In this document: in pieces, positions 45,463 to 56,686 of the stretch
How the letters are laid out: each line of letters starts with the position of its first letter
Position numbering within the stretch: the stretch's first letter is position 1
NCBI GenBank assembly: GCA_903939735.1
Contig: CAJAIA010000035.1
Location: 1-64,000 of the forward strand
Origin: an uncultured Ignavibacteria bacterium
GTDB taxonomy: Bacteria; Bacteroidota; Ignavibacteria; Kapaibacteriales; Kapaibacteriaceae
DNA: 64,000 bases
Reading direction: 5' to 3'
Translations under genes and position numbers: made by a program
Notes under the pieces: generated by a model
What the model was told of the DNA's origin: nothing
Databases searched by the model: none
Seen by the model: the letters and a program-made list of their open reading frames with translations, nothing else

Positions 45463-45628
45463 ACTGCTCCATGAACATCACGGAGTCGGCAAGGTTAAGG
45501 CTCAGCTGAGCTCCGCCTTTGATTTCTAGGTCAACATAGATCTCGCTGTCCGGGTACTTATACGTCATGCTAATGTTGAGAACATCAGCAAATGGAACAG
45601 CGTGCTTGCCAAAGTGAAAGATCGTCAT
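45428..45628 (-). CDS. Small protein of unknown function (66 aa)
   Basis: A 66-residue protein from the ATG at 45628, which is preceded by GGAGG with a 5-nt spacer; a longer start at 45661 lacks one. It begins MTIFHFGKHAVPFADVLN. It is beta-rich with alternating polar and hydrophobic residues and a basic C-terminus (TKKIRETKNL), with no signal peptide. I do not recognise a family. It lies downstream of upp beyond a hairpin terminator and overlaps the class V aminotransferase gene by 35 nt at its 3' end, an arrangement that argues for a real, coding gene. Confidence 0.6.
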   Translation of the reverse strand: MTIFHFGKHAVPFADVLNISMTYKYPDSEIYVDLEIKGGAQLSLNLADSVMFMEQFTKKIRETKNL

Positions 45629-45699
45629 GTCGGCCTCCGTATCAAGTGACAGGTGAAACAATGTACTGTATCAAACCTACAGTGCAGTCCACCTGATAA

Positions 45700-45719
45700 A
45701 ACCTGACATTTGTCAGGTT
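45700..45719 (-). terminator. Hairpin terminator downstream of upp
   Basis: Arms AACCTGACA and TGTCAGGTT form a 9-bp perfect stem around two bases, immediately after the upp stop at 45725. On the minus strand a short T-tract (TTTTA) follows, as in an intrinsic terminator. It would separate upp from the small gene at 45428. Confidence 0.7.
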
Positions 45720-45724
45720 CTTGA

Positions 45725-46345
45725 TCAGATTGTGCCAAAGAGACGATCGCCTGCATCGCCCAACCCCGGCATAATGTAGCCTTGGTCGTTGAGCTGACGA
45801 TCCAGTGCGCCACACACCAGCATAACATCGGGGTGATCTTCGGTGATCGTTGCAACACCCTCTGGCGACGCAATCAAGCAGGTCGCAATGATGCAGTGAT
45901 GCGGAAGCTTCTTGAGCAGTGCAATCGTTGCCGTCATGCTTCCACCTGTTGCGAGCATCGGATCAATCACGATGAACGTCGTGTCTTCGTCGGACGGTGG
46001 AAGATTGCGGTAATACTCATGGGGTGCCAGCGTTTCCTCATCGCGTTTGAGACCGATGAATCCAACCGAGGCCTCAGGGCAGATTGATAGGAACGGATCA
46101 AGCAATCCTAATCCAGCGCGCAGAATCGGAACGATCACCACACCACCGCGAATCACCGAGCATGTCGTGGTCTCAAGCGGTGTCGTCACGTCGATATCGC
46201 GCGAGGGAAGATGCTTTGATGTCTCGACGGCTAAATGCATGCCAATCCGATTGACAGCGGCACGAAACACATCGATCGGTGTCGATGTTGCACGGATCGT
46301 TGCGAGATCTGTCGAAAGTGCTGTACCGGATAGGATGATAGCCAT
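45725..46345 (-). CDS. upp: Uracil phosphoribosyltransferase
   Basis: Upp salvages uracil to UMP with PRPP. The 206 residues match the usual length. The PRPP loop is FIVIDPMLATGGSMTATI near residue 122, VPILRAGLGLLDPF near 73 binds pyrophosphate/uracil, and GDAGDRLFGT closes the protein. It begins 18 nt after the TatD-fusion stop on the same strand, so it may be co-transcribed with dnaX and bcp. A hairpin terminator follows. Confidence 0.96.
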   Translation of the reverse strand: MAIILSGTALSTDLATIRATSTPIDVFRAAVNRIGMHLAVETSKHLPSRDIDVTTPLETTTCSVIRGGVVIVPILRAGLGLLDPFLSICPEASVGFIGLKRDEETLAPHEYYRNLPPSDEDTTFIVIDPMLATGGSMTATIALLKKLPHHCIIATCLIASPEGVATITEDHPDVMLVCGALDRQLNDQGYIMPGLGDAGDRLFGTI

Positions 46346-46363
46346 GAGTGCGCCCAGAGAGTA

Positions 46364-47968
46364 TTAGAACTTCGGGAAGAACATAATCGACAAGCGTGGG
46401 ATAGAATAGATCGTCGTTACATCGGCCTTATCGACAGAGACTTGCGATGGATTTGCTGGGTTGTAGTGAAGGAACACACCCGGACGATTTGGATCCTCAG
46501 AGATGTACTGCTGATCCTCACCTGCAATCACAGGATAGCTGTTGATGATCGCGTCGCGCTGCGTTCCGAACATGAAGTTGAAGCGTACGTTCACCATCGG
46601 ATAGAACAAACCAATCGCTGTTGGAATGTTCACGCCGAGTCCCATACCAATGTTCATTCCTATTTGAGCATTCGACACCCGTCCATCTGACTGCGTCGCA
46701 TAGGTTGCGCCGATTTGCGGGACGAAGTTGACCTTGTTGTAGGGATTCAGCGAGTAGAGCATTGTGCCTTCGATGATGCCCGTTTCGATCGGTGCCAGAC
46801 CATACAGTTCGCGGTCGCCAACGTTCTTCGTGTAGATAAACGTACCCTCAAAGGCAATGCGCGTCGTAAGCTGATACATCAGTGTGCCACCAAAGCTGGC
46901 AAGTCCGTCGTAGGAGAACGAGCGTGACGGACCCTTCTCTTCCTCGAAGTTCTCCCAACGTTGCGGCGTGGTTGTACCCTGGATCGCACGGAAGTAGCGC
47001 TGACGATACGTCTGCTGCTCAACGACGGTGTTTGATCCTAACGTTACACCAATGCCCAACGTGCGGGGCTTCACATACTTTGCCCATCCAATCGAATCAA
47101 GCTCGTAGTTCTCGAGCGCAATCTCAAGGTCGATGTCATTCTCGTAGTCATCCTCGTTTGGACGTGTCGGTTGCGCAGTCGTTGCGAGCGTACAGAGAAC
47201 GACAGCTGTGAGGATTCCGAAGAAGCGACGAGCAGTAGCTGTTGTTGTGGTAATGATCTCTGACAGTGGCATACCTTTAATCTCCGCAAGTTTTTCCGCC
47301 ACGAGGCGGACGTAAGATGGCTCGTTTCGTGTTCCGCGATGTGGAACGGGCGTCATGTATGGTGCATCCGTTTCGATCATAACACGGTCGAGCGGTACAC
47401 GAAGCAGAACGTCGTTCAGTGTAGACTTCTTGAAGGTGATGTTGCCTGTAAACGACACATGAAGACCTAGGTCCATCGCTTGGTCGAGTACGGTAACGTC
47501 ACCCGAGAAACAGTGGAGTACGCCACGAAGCGACCCGTCTTGTTCCTCGCGAAGAATCTCCATCACATCGCTATCCGATTCGCGATTGTGCACGATAATG
47601 GGCAGGTTGTGCTGCTTCGCAATGCGGATTTGCTCACGAAAGTACAACTTCTGAACGTCGGGCGGACAGAAGTCGTAATAGTAGTCGAGACCTATTTCAC
47701 CGATAGCAACTACCTTCGGCTCTGTACACTGTGCGGCGATCTCCTCGAGATCCTGCTGCGTCATATCGCCTGCGTGATGCGGATGAATCCCAACACCACG
47801 GTACAGATCTGGATGTGCATCAACGATTGCTTTGAGATGCGCACGACGAGAGCGCTCAATGTCTGGGACGATGATCGCCGTTACGCCCGCAGCGCGTGCG
47901 CGCTCGAGCATTGCGTCGCGATCCTCTTCGAAGTCCTTCACATCGATATGCGCATGCGTATCAATCAC
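46364..47968 (-). CDS. TatD-family nuclease fused in frame to an outer-membrane barrel protein
   Basis: A single frame of 534 codons that reads as two proteins. Residues 1-253 are a full TatD metal-dependent deoxyribonuclease: MIDTHAHIDVKDF, GIHPHHAG, GEIGLDYYYDF, IVHNRES, LHCFSGD and ETDAPYMTPVPHRGTRNEPS. This part is the normal TatD length and ends RRFFGIL. The same residues run straight into a hydrophobic segment (GILTAVVLCTLATTA), a signal-peptide-like stretch. About 270 residues follow that look like an outer-membrane barrel (repeated glycine/aromatic strands, final SIMFFPKF). An internal ATG at residue 233 (47272) has GGAG 9 nt upstream and could start the barrel with its signal peptide. 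Start is GTG 47968, 4-nt overlap with bcp. No stop separates the halves. Confidence 0.85.
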   Translation of the reverse strand: MIDTHAHIDVKDFEEDRDAMLERARAAGVTAIIVPDIERSRRAHLKAIVDAHPDLYRGVGIHPHHAGDMTQQDLEEIAAQCTEPKVVAIGEIGLDYYYDFCPPDVQKLYFREQIRIAKQHNLPIIVHNRESDSDVMEILREEQDGSLRGVLHCFSGDVTVLDQAMDLGLHVSFTGNITFKKSTLNDVLLRVPLDRVMIETDAPYMTPVPHRGTRNEPSYVRLVAEKLAEIKGMPLSEIITTTTATARRFFGILTAVVLCTLATTAQPTRPNEDDYENDIDLEIALENYELDSIGWAKYVKPRTLGIGVTLGSNTVVEQQTYRQRYFRAIQGTTTPQRWENFEEEKGPSRSFSYDGLASFGGTLMYQLTTRIAFEGTFIYTKNVGDRELYGLAPIETGIIEGTMLYSLNPYNKVNFVPQIGATYATQSDGRVSNAQIGMNIGMGLGVNIPTAIGLFYPMVNVRFNFMFGTQRDAIINSYPVIAGEDQQYISEDPNRPGVFLHYNPANPSQVSVDKADVTTIYSIPRLSIMFFPKF

Positions 47969-48435
47969 GCGCCCAGCTCCGCGAGATCACTGATGATTGC
48001 ATCAACGTGTCCCGGAACCTTGACCTTCTCATACGTCTTCGCAATCACACCCTTTGGGTTGATGATGTACGTTGTGCGCTCTACACCCATGTACTTGCGT
48101 CCGTACATCGACTTTTCTTTCCATGTATCGAACGCTTCGCAGATGGCGTGATCTTCATCCGACACGAGAGGAAAGTTGAGATCAAACTTCGTGATGAACT
48201 TCTCGTGTGATGCAACACTGTCTGGGCTTACACCTACCACACGCACACCAAGCTTTGTGAGTCGCTTCATCGAGTCGCGGAAGTCACACGCCTCGGCGGT
48301 GCAGCCAGATGTTGCATCCTTCGGATAGAAGTACAGGACGGTCCATGCCCCCTTGCATTCCTTCGTTGAGAACGTACCGTTGCCATTAGTCGCCCCTGAA
48401 ACCATGGGCGCCTTTGTTCCTTCTGCGAGTGCCAT
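47965..48435 (-). CDS. bcp: Bcp-type thioredoxin-dependent peroxiredoxin
   Basis: A 156-residue thiol peroxidase that reduces hydroperoxides in the cytoplasm. In SGCTAEACDFRDS the first Cys is peroxidatic and the second, five residues on, is resolving, the atypical 2-Cys BCP arrangement. YFYPKDATSGCT and GVERTTYIINPKGVI are family motifs. I start at ATG 48435 (MALAEGTKAP) because the extra residues from 48483 lie inside dnaX and carry no homology. It follows dnaX by 4 nt and overlaps the TatD-fusion start by 4 nt (GTGA). Confidence 0.93.
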   Translation of the reverse strand: MALAEGTKAPMVSGATNGNGTFSTKECKGAWTVLYFYPKDATSGCTAEACDFRDSMKRLTKLGVRVVGVSPDSVASHEKFITKFDLNFPLVSDEDHAICEAFDTWKEKSMYGRKYMGVERTTYIINPKGVIAKTYEKVKVPGHVDAIISDLAELGA

Positions 48436-48439
48436 ACGT

Positions 48440-50128
<1,689 letters not shown>

Positions 50129-50171
50129 AGTCTTGCGTTAACTGAACCCCAAACTGCGAAAACCCTCTGCC

Positions 50172-53051
50172 ATGGGCAAACCCAACACCCTTCGAATTGT
50201 CCACCTTCTATGCACGCTTGTCCTTCTTGCAGGGGGCTTACATGCATCCGATGATGTTGTTGCGGTGCAGATTGGACGATCGACGTTCGATGTACGTGCG
50301 TCGCATATCTACGTGCGGATGCGCTCTGCGCGTACACGCGTCGAGGCACAGAAGCTCCTGCCAGCACGGTACACTGTTGCCGAACCTCTTCTCGATGCAG
50401 CACGATCGGTACACTTTTCTTCATCAGCACAGCCTCGCGCTCCGCAGCCAATGGATCCAGCGATGCAGCTGCTATGGTCGAGCGAGGAGCAACTGACACG
50501 CACATTTGCCGTGGAGATCCGCGGTATTGCACCACTCGCTGCAGTTCGTGAGCTAGCAACCAAGGCGCGCGAGCACGTTGAACTCGCCGAGCCCTGGTAT
50601 GTCATGGAGCCACATGCGCTGCAACGCGTTCAGCCAAATGATCCGATGCAGAATGAGCAGCAGTATCTCGCTACGATTTCAGCGCTTGCAGGGTGGGAGG
50701 CATATAGCGGAGATACGTCGGTGGTTATCGCTATCTCCGACAACGGTGTGAGCCAACTACACGAGGATCTGCGTGGCAACATCGCGCGCAACTGGAGCGA
50801 GATCCCTGGCAACGAGATCGACGATGATGGCAATGGGTATGTCGACGATGCACTTGGGTACAACTTCGCAAGTGCTGCCGACGGTACACTGCCCGGAGAG
50901 ACGACGAACAATGCGGCTGACGGACACGGAACGAAGGTGTCTGGACTTGCTGCAGCTGCGGCGAATAACGGCGTGGGCATCACCGGTATTGGAAATCGCT
51001 CCCGCTTCTTCCCGATGAAGGTGTCGGCAAATGGGTCATCGTCGATCATCTTCGGATATCAATCGTTGATCTATGCTGCTCAGCGCAAGTTCAGTGTGGT
51101 GAACACCAGCTGGGGTAGGGTAAAGCCGTTTTCAGCAATCGATCAATCGGTGATTGACTACTGTCGCGCGAACAATGTGCTTGTTGTTGCCTCTGCTGGC
51201 AACTACGGCTCTGGAGCGAGTGGAGATGGGTGGCGCTACATCAACTATCCGTCTGGCTATCATGGCGTGTTAGGCGTTGGCGAGACTGATAAGGACGACT
51301 ACGTGCAGTCGTCATCTGGACTTGGTGGCAACGCGCAGGTGATGGCGCCCGGCTCACAGGCTCTCACTACAGAAGCTGGTGGTGGCTACACAAACTTCAA
51401 CGTCGAAGGCACGTCCTTTGCGTCACCAATTGTCGCGGGTGTTGCAGCACTTGTTCGTGGCAAGTACCCATCACTCACAACGGATCAGGTGATCGGCGTG
51501 CTTCGTCGCACAGCCGATGACATTTCGTCGAAGAACAGCAACGTTGCGTCGCACCTGCCGGGACGTGTCAACATGCAACGAGCACTCACAACAGATCCGA
51601 TGAGCCTGATGTCGTGTCGGATTGCATCGACACGTATTGTTGATCCCCTCACATCACGGACGACAGCGCGATATCGCTCGGGCGATTCAGTGTATGTGGT
51701 TCTGACGATTGCGAATGATCTTCGTGCGATTGCTGGCGGAACGGCTCGACTGCGTGTGAGCGATGCTCTTGGATGGAGCGTACGTGTCGCGCAGGAGAGC
51801 GTGCAAATTGGAGCGATCACTTCTGGTGGACAGCGTGAAGTGTCATTCACGGTGTATCTCGATCAACTCACGCTGGATCTACCATGCATTCTTGCACTCG
51901 AGATTGAAGCAGGTGGTGAGCAAGATCGTGCGTTTGTGTATCTCCAACCGCCATCATCGATGACGACGTTTACGAATGGCGTTGTTGCAGTATCGATGGG
52001 CGACGATGGTGCTGTTGGATACAACTCGGTGCTTGATGCCAAGCAGGGTGACGGATTTGGCTGGTTGACGCGCGGATATCAGCTGATGTCACCGAGTGGA
52101 TTCTTCCTGACAGAGAACAATGCACGCTCGAGCACGGGATATGCAGATATGCCGCCGTATCGTTCGGACTTCGCTCCATCGAAGGTGTTTGTCGATCCAC
52201 GCGCAAACGAAGGCGTAATGAATGATCCGGGTGCGTTATCACCAATTGGCATTGACATTCAGCAGACGGTGCGATTCCCTGATCTCCAGCAACCAATTGT
52301 TGTGCTGAAGGTCAAGCTCACAAACACATCCGGACAAGAGCGGAGCAATGTTGGGTCGGGGTATTTCCTTGACTGGGATATCGGAAGCGATGCAGTGAAC
52401 AACCGCGCACGCCTAGCGCCGGAAGCAATTCCGCAATCACTTACTGGACCAGGCAGTGCAGCCGAAGTATTCACCCGTGAAGGCTTTGATGTTACCATCT
52501 GCCATGCCGTTGTGTCACAGTCGCCATCAGGCGTAGCTCAATCGGCGACCTTCCCGTACGCAGCATTCGTCAATGATCAGGATGGATTCTCCGTGACTGA
52601 TCGTATTAGTATGCTCTCAAGCGGCACCACGATGCAGGCTGTAAACGCTGGTGATCTCTGCAGTGTGATCGGTATGAACTACCCTGGTACGCTGGCTAAT
52701 GGTGCGTCCTACGAGTACACCGTGGTCATCACGCTCGGTGCTACTGCCAACGAGGCAACATCGCGCATGCGAGATGTGTTGCCAACTGCCGTTTCGGTGC
52801 AGGAGGATCTGGAAACCACAGGTGTGCGGGTGTATCCGAACCCGGCGCGCGACGTGGTCACCGTAGCATCGGAAGAACCGTTGACATCAATCACGATCTT
52901 CGATGCAACAGGACGTGCGGTGTCGTATCATCGTGGTGATGGTCAACCATCGTATGTGCTATCGACAGCAAACCTTCCCACGGGTGTGTATGTACTCTCG
53001 CTCCGCACGACTTCTTCGACAACGACATCGATGCTCAACATCGCACGTTGA
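50172..53051 (+). CDS. T9SS-secreted subtilisin-like (S8) serine peptidase, copy 1
   Basis: A 959-residue secreted protease. Signal: LRIVHLLCTLVLLAGGLHAS. The prodomain occupies about 25-150. The triad is Asp in VVIAISDNGVSQLHED near 188, His in ADGHGTKVSGLAAAA near 250 and Ser in NVEGTSFASPIVAGVAALV near 414, all canonical. Residues 490-860 are beta-sandwich repeats. The C-terminal 80 residues (VRVYPNPARDVVTVASEEP ... LPTGVYVLSL) are a T9SS type A sorting domain. A paralogue follows immediately. Secreted subtilases feed on proteins or process surface precursors; target unknown. The 43-nt divergent spacer to dnaX shows no clear TAnnTTTG box. Confidence 0.92.
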   Translation: MGKPNTLRIVHLLCTLVLLAGGLHASDDVVAVQIGRSTFDVRASHIYVRMRSARTRVEAQKLLPARYTVAEPLLDAARSVHFSSSAQPRAPQPMDPAMQLLWSSEEQLTRTFAVEIRGIAPLAAVRELATKAREHVELAEPWYVMEPHALQRVQPNDPMQNEQQYLATISALAGWEAYSGDTSVVIAISDNGVSQLHEDLRGNIARNWSEIPGNEIDDDGNGYVDDALGYNFASAADGTLPGETTNNAADGHGTKVSGLAAAAANNGVGITGIGNRSRFFPMKVSANGSSSIIFGYQSLIYAAQRKFSVVNTSWGRVKPFSAIDQSVIDYCRANNVLVVASAGNYGSGASGDGWRYINYPSGYHGVLGVGETDKDDYVQSSSGLGGNAQVMAPGSQALTTEAGGGYTNFNVEGTSFASPIVAGVAALVRGKYPSLTTDQVIGVLRRTADDISSKNSNVASHLPGRVNMQRALTTDPMSLMSCRIASTRIVDPLTSRTTARYRSGDSVYVVLTIANDLRAIAGGTARLRVSDALGWSVRVAQESVQIGAITSGGQREVSFTVYLDQLTLDLPCILALEIEAGGEQDRAFVYLQPPSSMTTFTNGVVAVSMGDDGAVGYNSVLDAKQGDGFGWLTRGYQLMSPSGFFLTENNARSSTGYADMPPYRSDFAPSKVFVDPRANEGVMNDPGALSPIGIDIQQTVRFPDLQQPIVVLKVKLTNTSGQERSNVGSGYFLDWDIGSDAVNNRARLAPEAIPQSLTGPGSAAEVFTREGFDVTICHAVVSQSPSGVAQSATFPYAAFVNDQDGFSVTDRISMLSSGTTMQAVNAGDLCSVIGMNYPGTLANGASYEYTVVITLGATANEATSRMRDVLPTAVSVQEDLETTGVRVYPNPARDVVTVASEEPLTSITIFDATGRAVSYHRGDGQPSYVLSTANLPTGVYVLSLRTTSSTTTSMLNIAR

Positions 53052-53076
53052 TTCTTGTCGGTATGCGCTCACGCTC

Positions 53077-55887
53077 ATGATCGGATGTATTCTGATCATG
53101 TGCGGCACGCCGTTGCACGCACAACTCACCGTCCTGCCAGCCGAGCTCCCACATCGTCCCGATCCCGTGATTGCTGGACGTGCCAAGGTGCGTCTGACGC
53201 CAGATGCAGCGATGAATGCCGATGCAGTTCTCAATGCACTTGGACTGCGCATTGAGCGCGTGGTGCTTCCGCGCGAGCAGTCGCTGCGGTGGAGCATATC
53301 ACAACAACGTCAGCCCCGCCCTTCGTCCGTGAACGAAGCACTCGAAGTCGAGGAACGTCTCCTGCGCTCCTACGTTGTTGCGTGGGACGACCTGCGTGTT
53401 ACTCCCGAACGCATGGTACAGCTATTGGAAACAGGGTGCGGTCCGATCGAGTGCGCAGCACCATGGTGTGTTGCACAGCTAATGGGCGAACCCAACGATC
53501 CCCAGCGCGACAGACAAGCAATGCTTGCTGTGATCAAGGTCTACGAAGCGTGGGATGTCGAAGATGGTTCCGACACGGTAGTGATTGGCATCAGCGACAG
53601 TGGGTTGATGCAGCCGCATGAGGATCTTACAGATGCGATTGCAGCGCGACGCGGCGAGATTCCCGACAATGGTATTGATGATGACAACAACGGCTACGTC
53701 GATGACTACCGCGGATTCAACTTCTGCGCCGAACTTGGCATGGGAACGCCTGGCAACACGTGGCACCCGAGTGACAGTCACGGCAGTGGTGTTGGCGGAA
53801 TCGTCGGGGCAACGGTCAATAACTCCCTCGGCATAGCAGGCGTAGCCAATCAGTGCAAGATCTTCCCACTGCGCACGATGCCCGATAACGTGCGTGGCAT
53901 TGTGTACGGATACGAATCGCTACTCTACTGCGCAGTGAACAACATCGACGTGGTGAACTGCTCATGGGGAAGTCAGTCGCGTTCGTGCATCGATGCTGAT
54001 GTGATCGCCTACACGATCGCTCGCGGAACAGCTATTGTTGCAGCAGCTGGTAATCATGGATTGCCGACGCCGTTCTTCCCGGCGAGTTATCGCGGCGTGC
54101 TCGGCGTGGGCGTTGTGAACTCGCGCGATGACGTCATCGCGATGTCAGGACACGGTCCGACGGTTGATGTGATGGCGCCTGGCCATGACACATGGACAAC
54201 CGGTAACGACGGCGGGTATATGGGCTTCTGCTGCACAAGCGGCTCGTCGCCCATCGCAGCTGCAATCGTTGGCCTTGTGCGATCAAAGCATCCTGAACTG
54301 TCGCCACTCGAAGCGTGTGCAGTTGTGCGTGAATCGGTTGATCCTGCGCCATGGACCTACGTGCCATCGACGATCGACACGATGCTCCTGCCGCGCGGAC
54401 GTGTCAATGCGCTGCGCGCCGTAACGGCCGAACCATCGTCAATCGTGTCGATCGTGTACGACACCGTGCATCTCGCTGCAGCCAGCGGCGCACAGCGATG
54501 GGGTGTTGGTGACACGCTGAACGTGACGCCGTGGGTGATCAATGTGATGGGACAGTGGCAGCTCAATCGCATGCGTATCCACGCCGTGGTTGGTGCATCT
54601 GCTGATGCTGTGCAGCTCCTCGAAGACGATGTTCCTGCAGCGCTCCAACTCATTCCAACGCAGCGCACAGCGCTGCCGACGTTCCGCATGCGTATCACGC
54701 GTGCAACAGATGACATTGCTTATGCCATCGTTGATCTGTTTGGACAGCGTGCTGCGGGCGAATCGGTGGTGCGTCGCATCATCGTTCCTGTTACGCCTGC
54801 TCCTGCATTTGTAACGCTGTCAAATGATGACATGCGCGTGAGCATCGGTGATCATGGACGAATTGGAAACACGGATCTCGAGCGCGGCCAAGGCGAAGGC
54901 TTCACCTTCCGTCAGTGGTGCGGTCAGCTCTACGAAGGTGCACTCATGGTGACCGCTAACGGACGTGTTGTTGATGGTGCCCGTGCTCTGCGCGGACATA
55001 ACGATCACTTCCGTCCATCAAAGGCATTTCTCGCCCCATTCCCTCATCGCGCCCTGCTCACCGATGCTGATGCTCCAGATAGTCTGCGGATCGGCGTCGA
55101 GGTAGAGCTCAACGTAACGCTCGACCCTGACGCGGCAGTGGTCGTTATCGATGCAACGCTTACCAACCGCAGTGACACAGCCTTGCACAATTGTGGCATT
55201 GGGTGGTTTTACGATTGGGATCTCGGTTCGCAGCCGGCAAAGAACACCACATGGACTGATGCACAGAACTGTTGGGTAGCGAGCGTTGATCCTCTCAGCC
55301 CCGTCGTTGCCCTTTCGGTGTATTCAGCTGTCTCCGATGGAGTGCCGGTGTTGAACAGTATCGACAACACGACTACGTACAACGGGTTTTCGCAGGCACG
55401 TAAGCAGTGGCTGCTCACGAGTCCTGTGCCCGTGACATACGACAGCGTGAACGATGTGGCGGCTGTGGTAGGAATGCGCTTTACGAATCCCATCCCGCCG
55501 GGCCATCGACGTATGTTCCGTCATGTGATCGCCATGGATACATCCACACAGGGTGTGACGGCACTGAAGAATCGAGGCTACATTCCTGACCCTGCTGATA
55601 GTGTCTTTGCGGGCGATCCGGGAAGGCCGTTTCCGGTGCCAGCGACTGACTACGTGTACATTCCATCGGGATCTATCACAGTATCACCAGCAACGTTTGC
55701 CGTGTACGACGCGCAGGGACGTCGCGTAGACGATGTGACATTTGAGACCGTTACGGGCGGACAGATCCTCGTCGTCCTCAACGTCACTCGACTGCCAGCT
55801 GGTGTCTATTACGTGTATTCCGTCAGCAACCTGATACTGCGTGACGGAATCACCAGTCGAGCATGGCCCCTCGTGATTACACGCTGA
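53077..55887 (+). CDS. T9SS-secreted subtilisin-like (S8) serine peptidase, copy 2
   Basis: A 936-residue paralogue of the preceding subtilase. The open frame extends back to 52903 inside gene 1, but ATG 53077 (MIGCILIMCGTPLHAQ) directly precedes a signal-peptide core, though it is short and has no basic n-region. Catalytic Asp is in VIGISDSGLMQPHEDL near 173 and His in SDSHGSGVGGIVGA near 233. The Ser region reads CTSGSSPIAAAIVGL near 386, where copy 1 has the canonical GTSFASP, so the Ser is kept but Gly-Thr-Ser is Cys-Thr-Ser. Extra cysteines throughout (CSWGSQSRSC) suggest disulfides. The end (GVYYVYSVSN ... LVITR) is a T9SS-like domain. It lies 25 nt after copy 1. Confidence 0.87.
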   Translation: MIGCILIMCGTPLHAQLTVLPAELPHRPDPVIAGRAKVRLTPDAAMNADAVLNALGLRIERVVLPREQSLRWSISQQRQPRPSSVNEALEVEERLLRSYVVAWDDLRVTPERMVQLLETGCGPIECAAPWCVAQLMGEPNDPQRDRQAMLAVIKVYEAWDVEDGSDTVVIGISDSGLMQPHEDLTDAIAARRGEIPDNGIDDDNNGYVDDYRGFNFCAELGMGTPGNTWHPSDSHGSGVGGIVGATVNNSLGIAGVANQCKIFPLRTMPDNVRGIVYGYESLLYCAVNNIDVVNCSWGSQSRSCIDADVIAYTIARGTAIVAAAGNHGLPTPFFPASYRGVLGVGVVNSRDDVIAMSGHGPTVDVMAPGHDTWTTGNDGGYMGFCCTSGSSPIAAAIVGLVRSKHPELSPLEACAVVRESVDPAPWTYVPSTIDTMLLPRGRVNALRAVTAEPSSIVSIVYDTVHLAAASGAQRWGVGDTLNVTPWVINVMGQWQLNRMRIHAVVGASADAVQLLEDDVPAALQLIPTQRTALPTFRMRITRATDDIAYAIVDLFGQRAAGESVVRRIIVPVTPAPAFVTLSNDDMRVSIGDHGRIGNTDLERGQGEGFTFRQWCGQLYEGALMVTANGRVVDGARALRGHNDHFRPSKAFLAPFPHRALLTDADAPDSLRIGVEVELNVTLDPDAAVVVIDATLTNRSDTALHNCGIGWFYDWDLGSQPAKNTTWTDAQNCWVASVDPLSPVVALSVYSAVSDGVPVLNSIDNTTTYNGFSQARKQWLLTSPVPVTYDSVNDVAAVVGMRFTNPIPPGHRRMFRHVIAMDTSTQGVTALKNRGYIPDPADSVFAGDPGRPFPVPATDYVYIPSGSITVSPATFAVYDAQGRRVDDVTFETVTGGQILVVLNVTRLPAGVYYVYSVSNLILRDGITSRAWPLVITR

Positions 55888-55914
55888 TCCATCGCGTGCC
55901 GTATCTTGTCGGTC

Positions 55915-56682
55915 ATGGATCTCGTACTCACATCAATCGCTGATGGTATTGGCACGATCGTCATGAATCGTGCTGAAAAGCGCAATGCGCTCAGCTCCGA
56001 GCTTGTTTCGGAACTGCATCAGGCCTTCACCTCCTTCGGAGCTGATCCCGACGTCCGCGTTATCGTATTGCGTGGCGACGGACCGGCGTTTTGTGCTGGT
56101 GCCGATCTGGCGTATTTGCAGCAGATCAGTGAGAACTCGCCACTCGAAAACCTTGCAGACTCCACCGACCTCAAGGACATGTTCCAATCGATCGTCGGGT
56201 GCTCCAAGCCCGTCATCGCAATGGTTCATGGTGCGGCAATTGCCGGTGGATGCGGGCTTGCAACCGTGTGCGACATCGTCGTGGCTGGACGCGAACGAGC
56301 GCTCTTCGGCTATTCGGAAGTGCGCATTGGATTCATCCCAGCCATCGTCATGGTGTACCTCGTGCGCAAGATCGGCGACACACAGGCGCGGCGATTGGTA
56401 TTGACAGCAGAGAACATTGGTGCCGAAGAGGCGCAGCGCCTAGGACTCATAACACACGTTGTGGATGATGCCGAGCTCGAGGCAACGACCATGTCGATCG
56501 CCCGAAGCATCGCTGCGAATAGTCCGTCGGCTATGGCCATGAGTAAAATGATGCTCGAGTCGGTTCACAGTATGTCGCTCGAAGCAGGGTTGCACTATGC
56601 AACCGTCATGAATGCCCTTGCGCGTCAGACTGACGACTGCAAGGCAGGTATCGCGAAGTTTCTCAATTCAGCGAAGGGATGA
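55915..56682 (+). CDS. Enoyl-CoA hydratase/isomerase family protein
   Basis: A 255-residue crotonase. The start MDLVLTSIADGIGTIVMN leads into NRAEKRNALSSELVSELHQA. The oxyanion-hole residues are in GPAFCAGADLAYLQQI near 62 and HGAAIAGGCGLATVCDIVVA near 105. One or both catalytic glutamates of true hydratases cannot be assigned with certainty, so methylglutaconyl-CoA hydratase or another CoA substrate is possible. The upstream TTG at 55906 is rejected in favour of ATG 55915. It overlaps no gene and is probably transcribed from its own promoter; a degenerate TATCTTGT lies just before it. Confidence 0.92.
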   Translation: MDLVLTSIADGIGTIVMNRAEKRNALSSELVSELHQAFTSFGADPDVRVIVLRGDGPAFCAGADLAYLQQISENSPLENLADSTDLKDMFQSIVGCSKPVIAMVHGAAIAGGCGLATVCDIVVAGRERALFGYSEVRIGFIPAIVMVYLVRKIGDTQARRLVLTAENIGAEEAQRLGLITHVVDDAELEATTMSIARSIAANSPSAMAMSKMMLESVHSMSLEAGLHYATVMNALARQTDDCKAGIAKFLNSAKG

Positions 56683-56686
56683 TCAC

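Noticed and set aside
52903..53076. Extended N-terminus of subtilase copy 2
   Set aside because: It would overlap the T9SS domain of copy 1, and the Arg-rich residues do not form a signal peptide.
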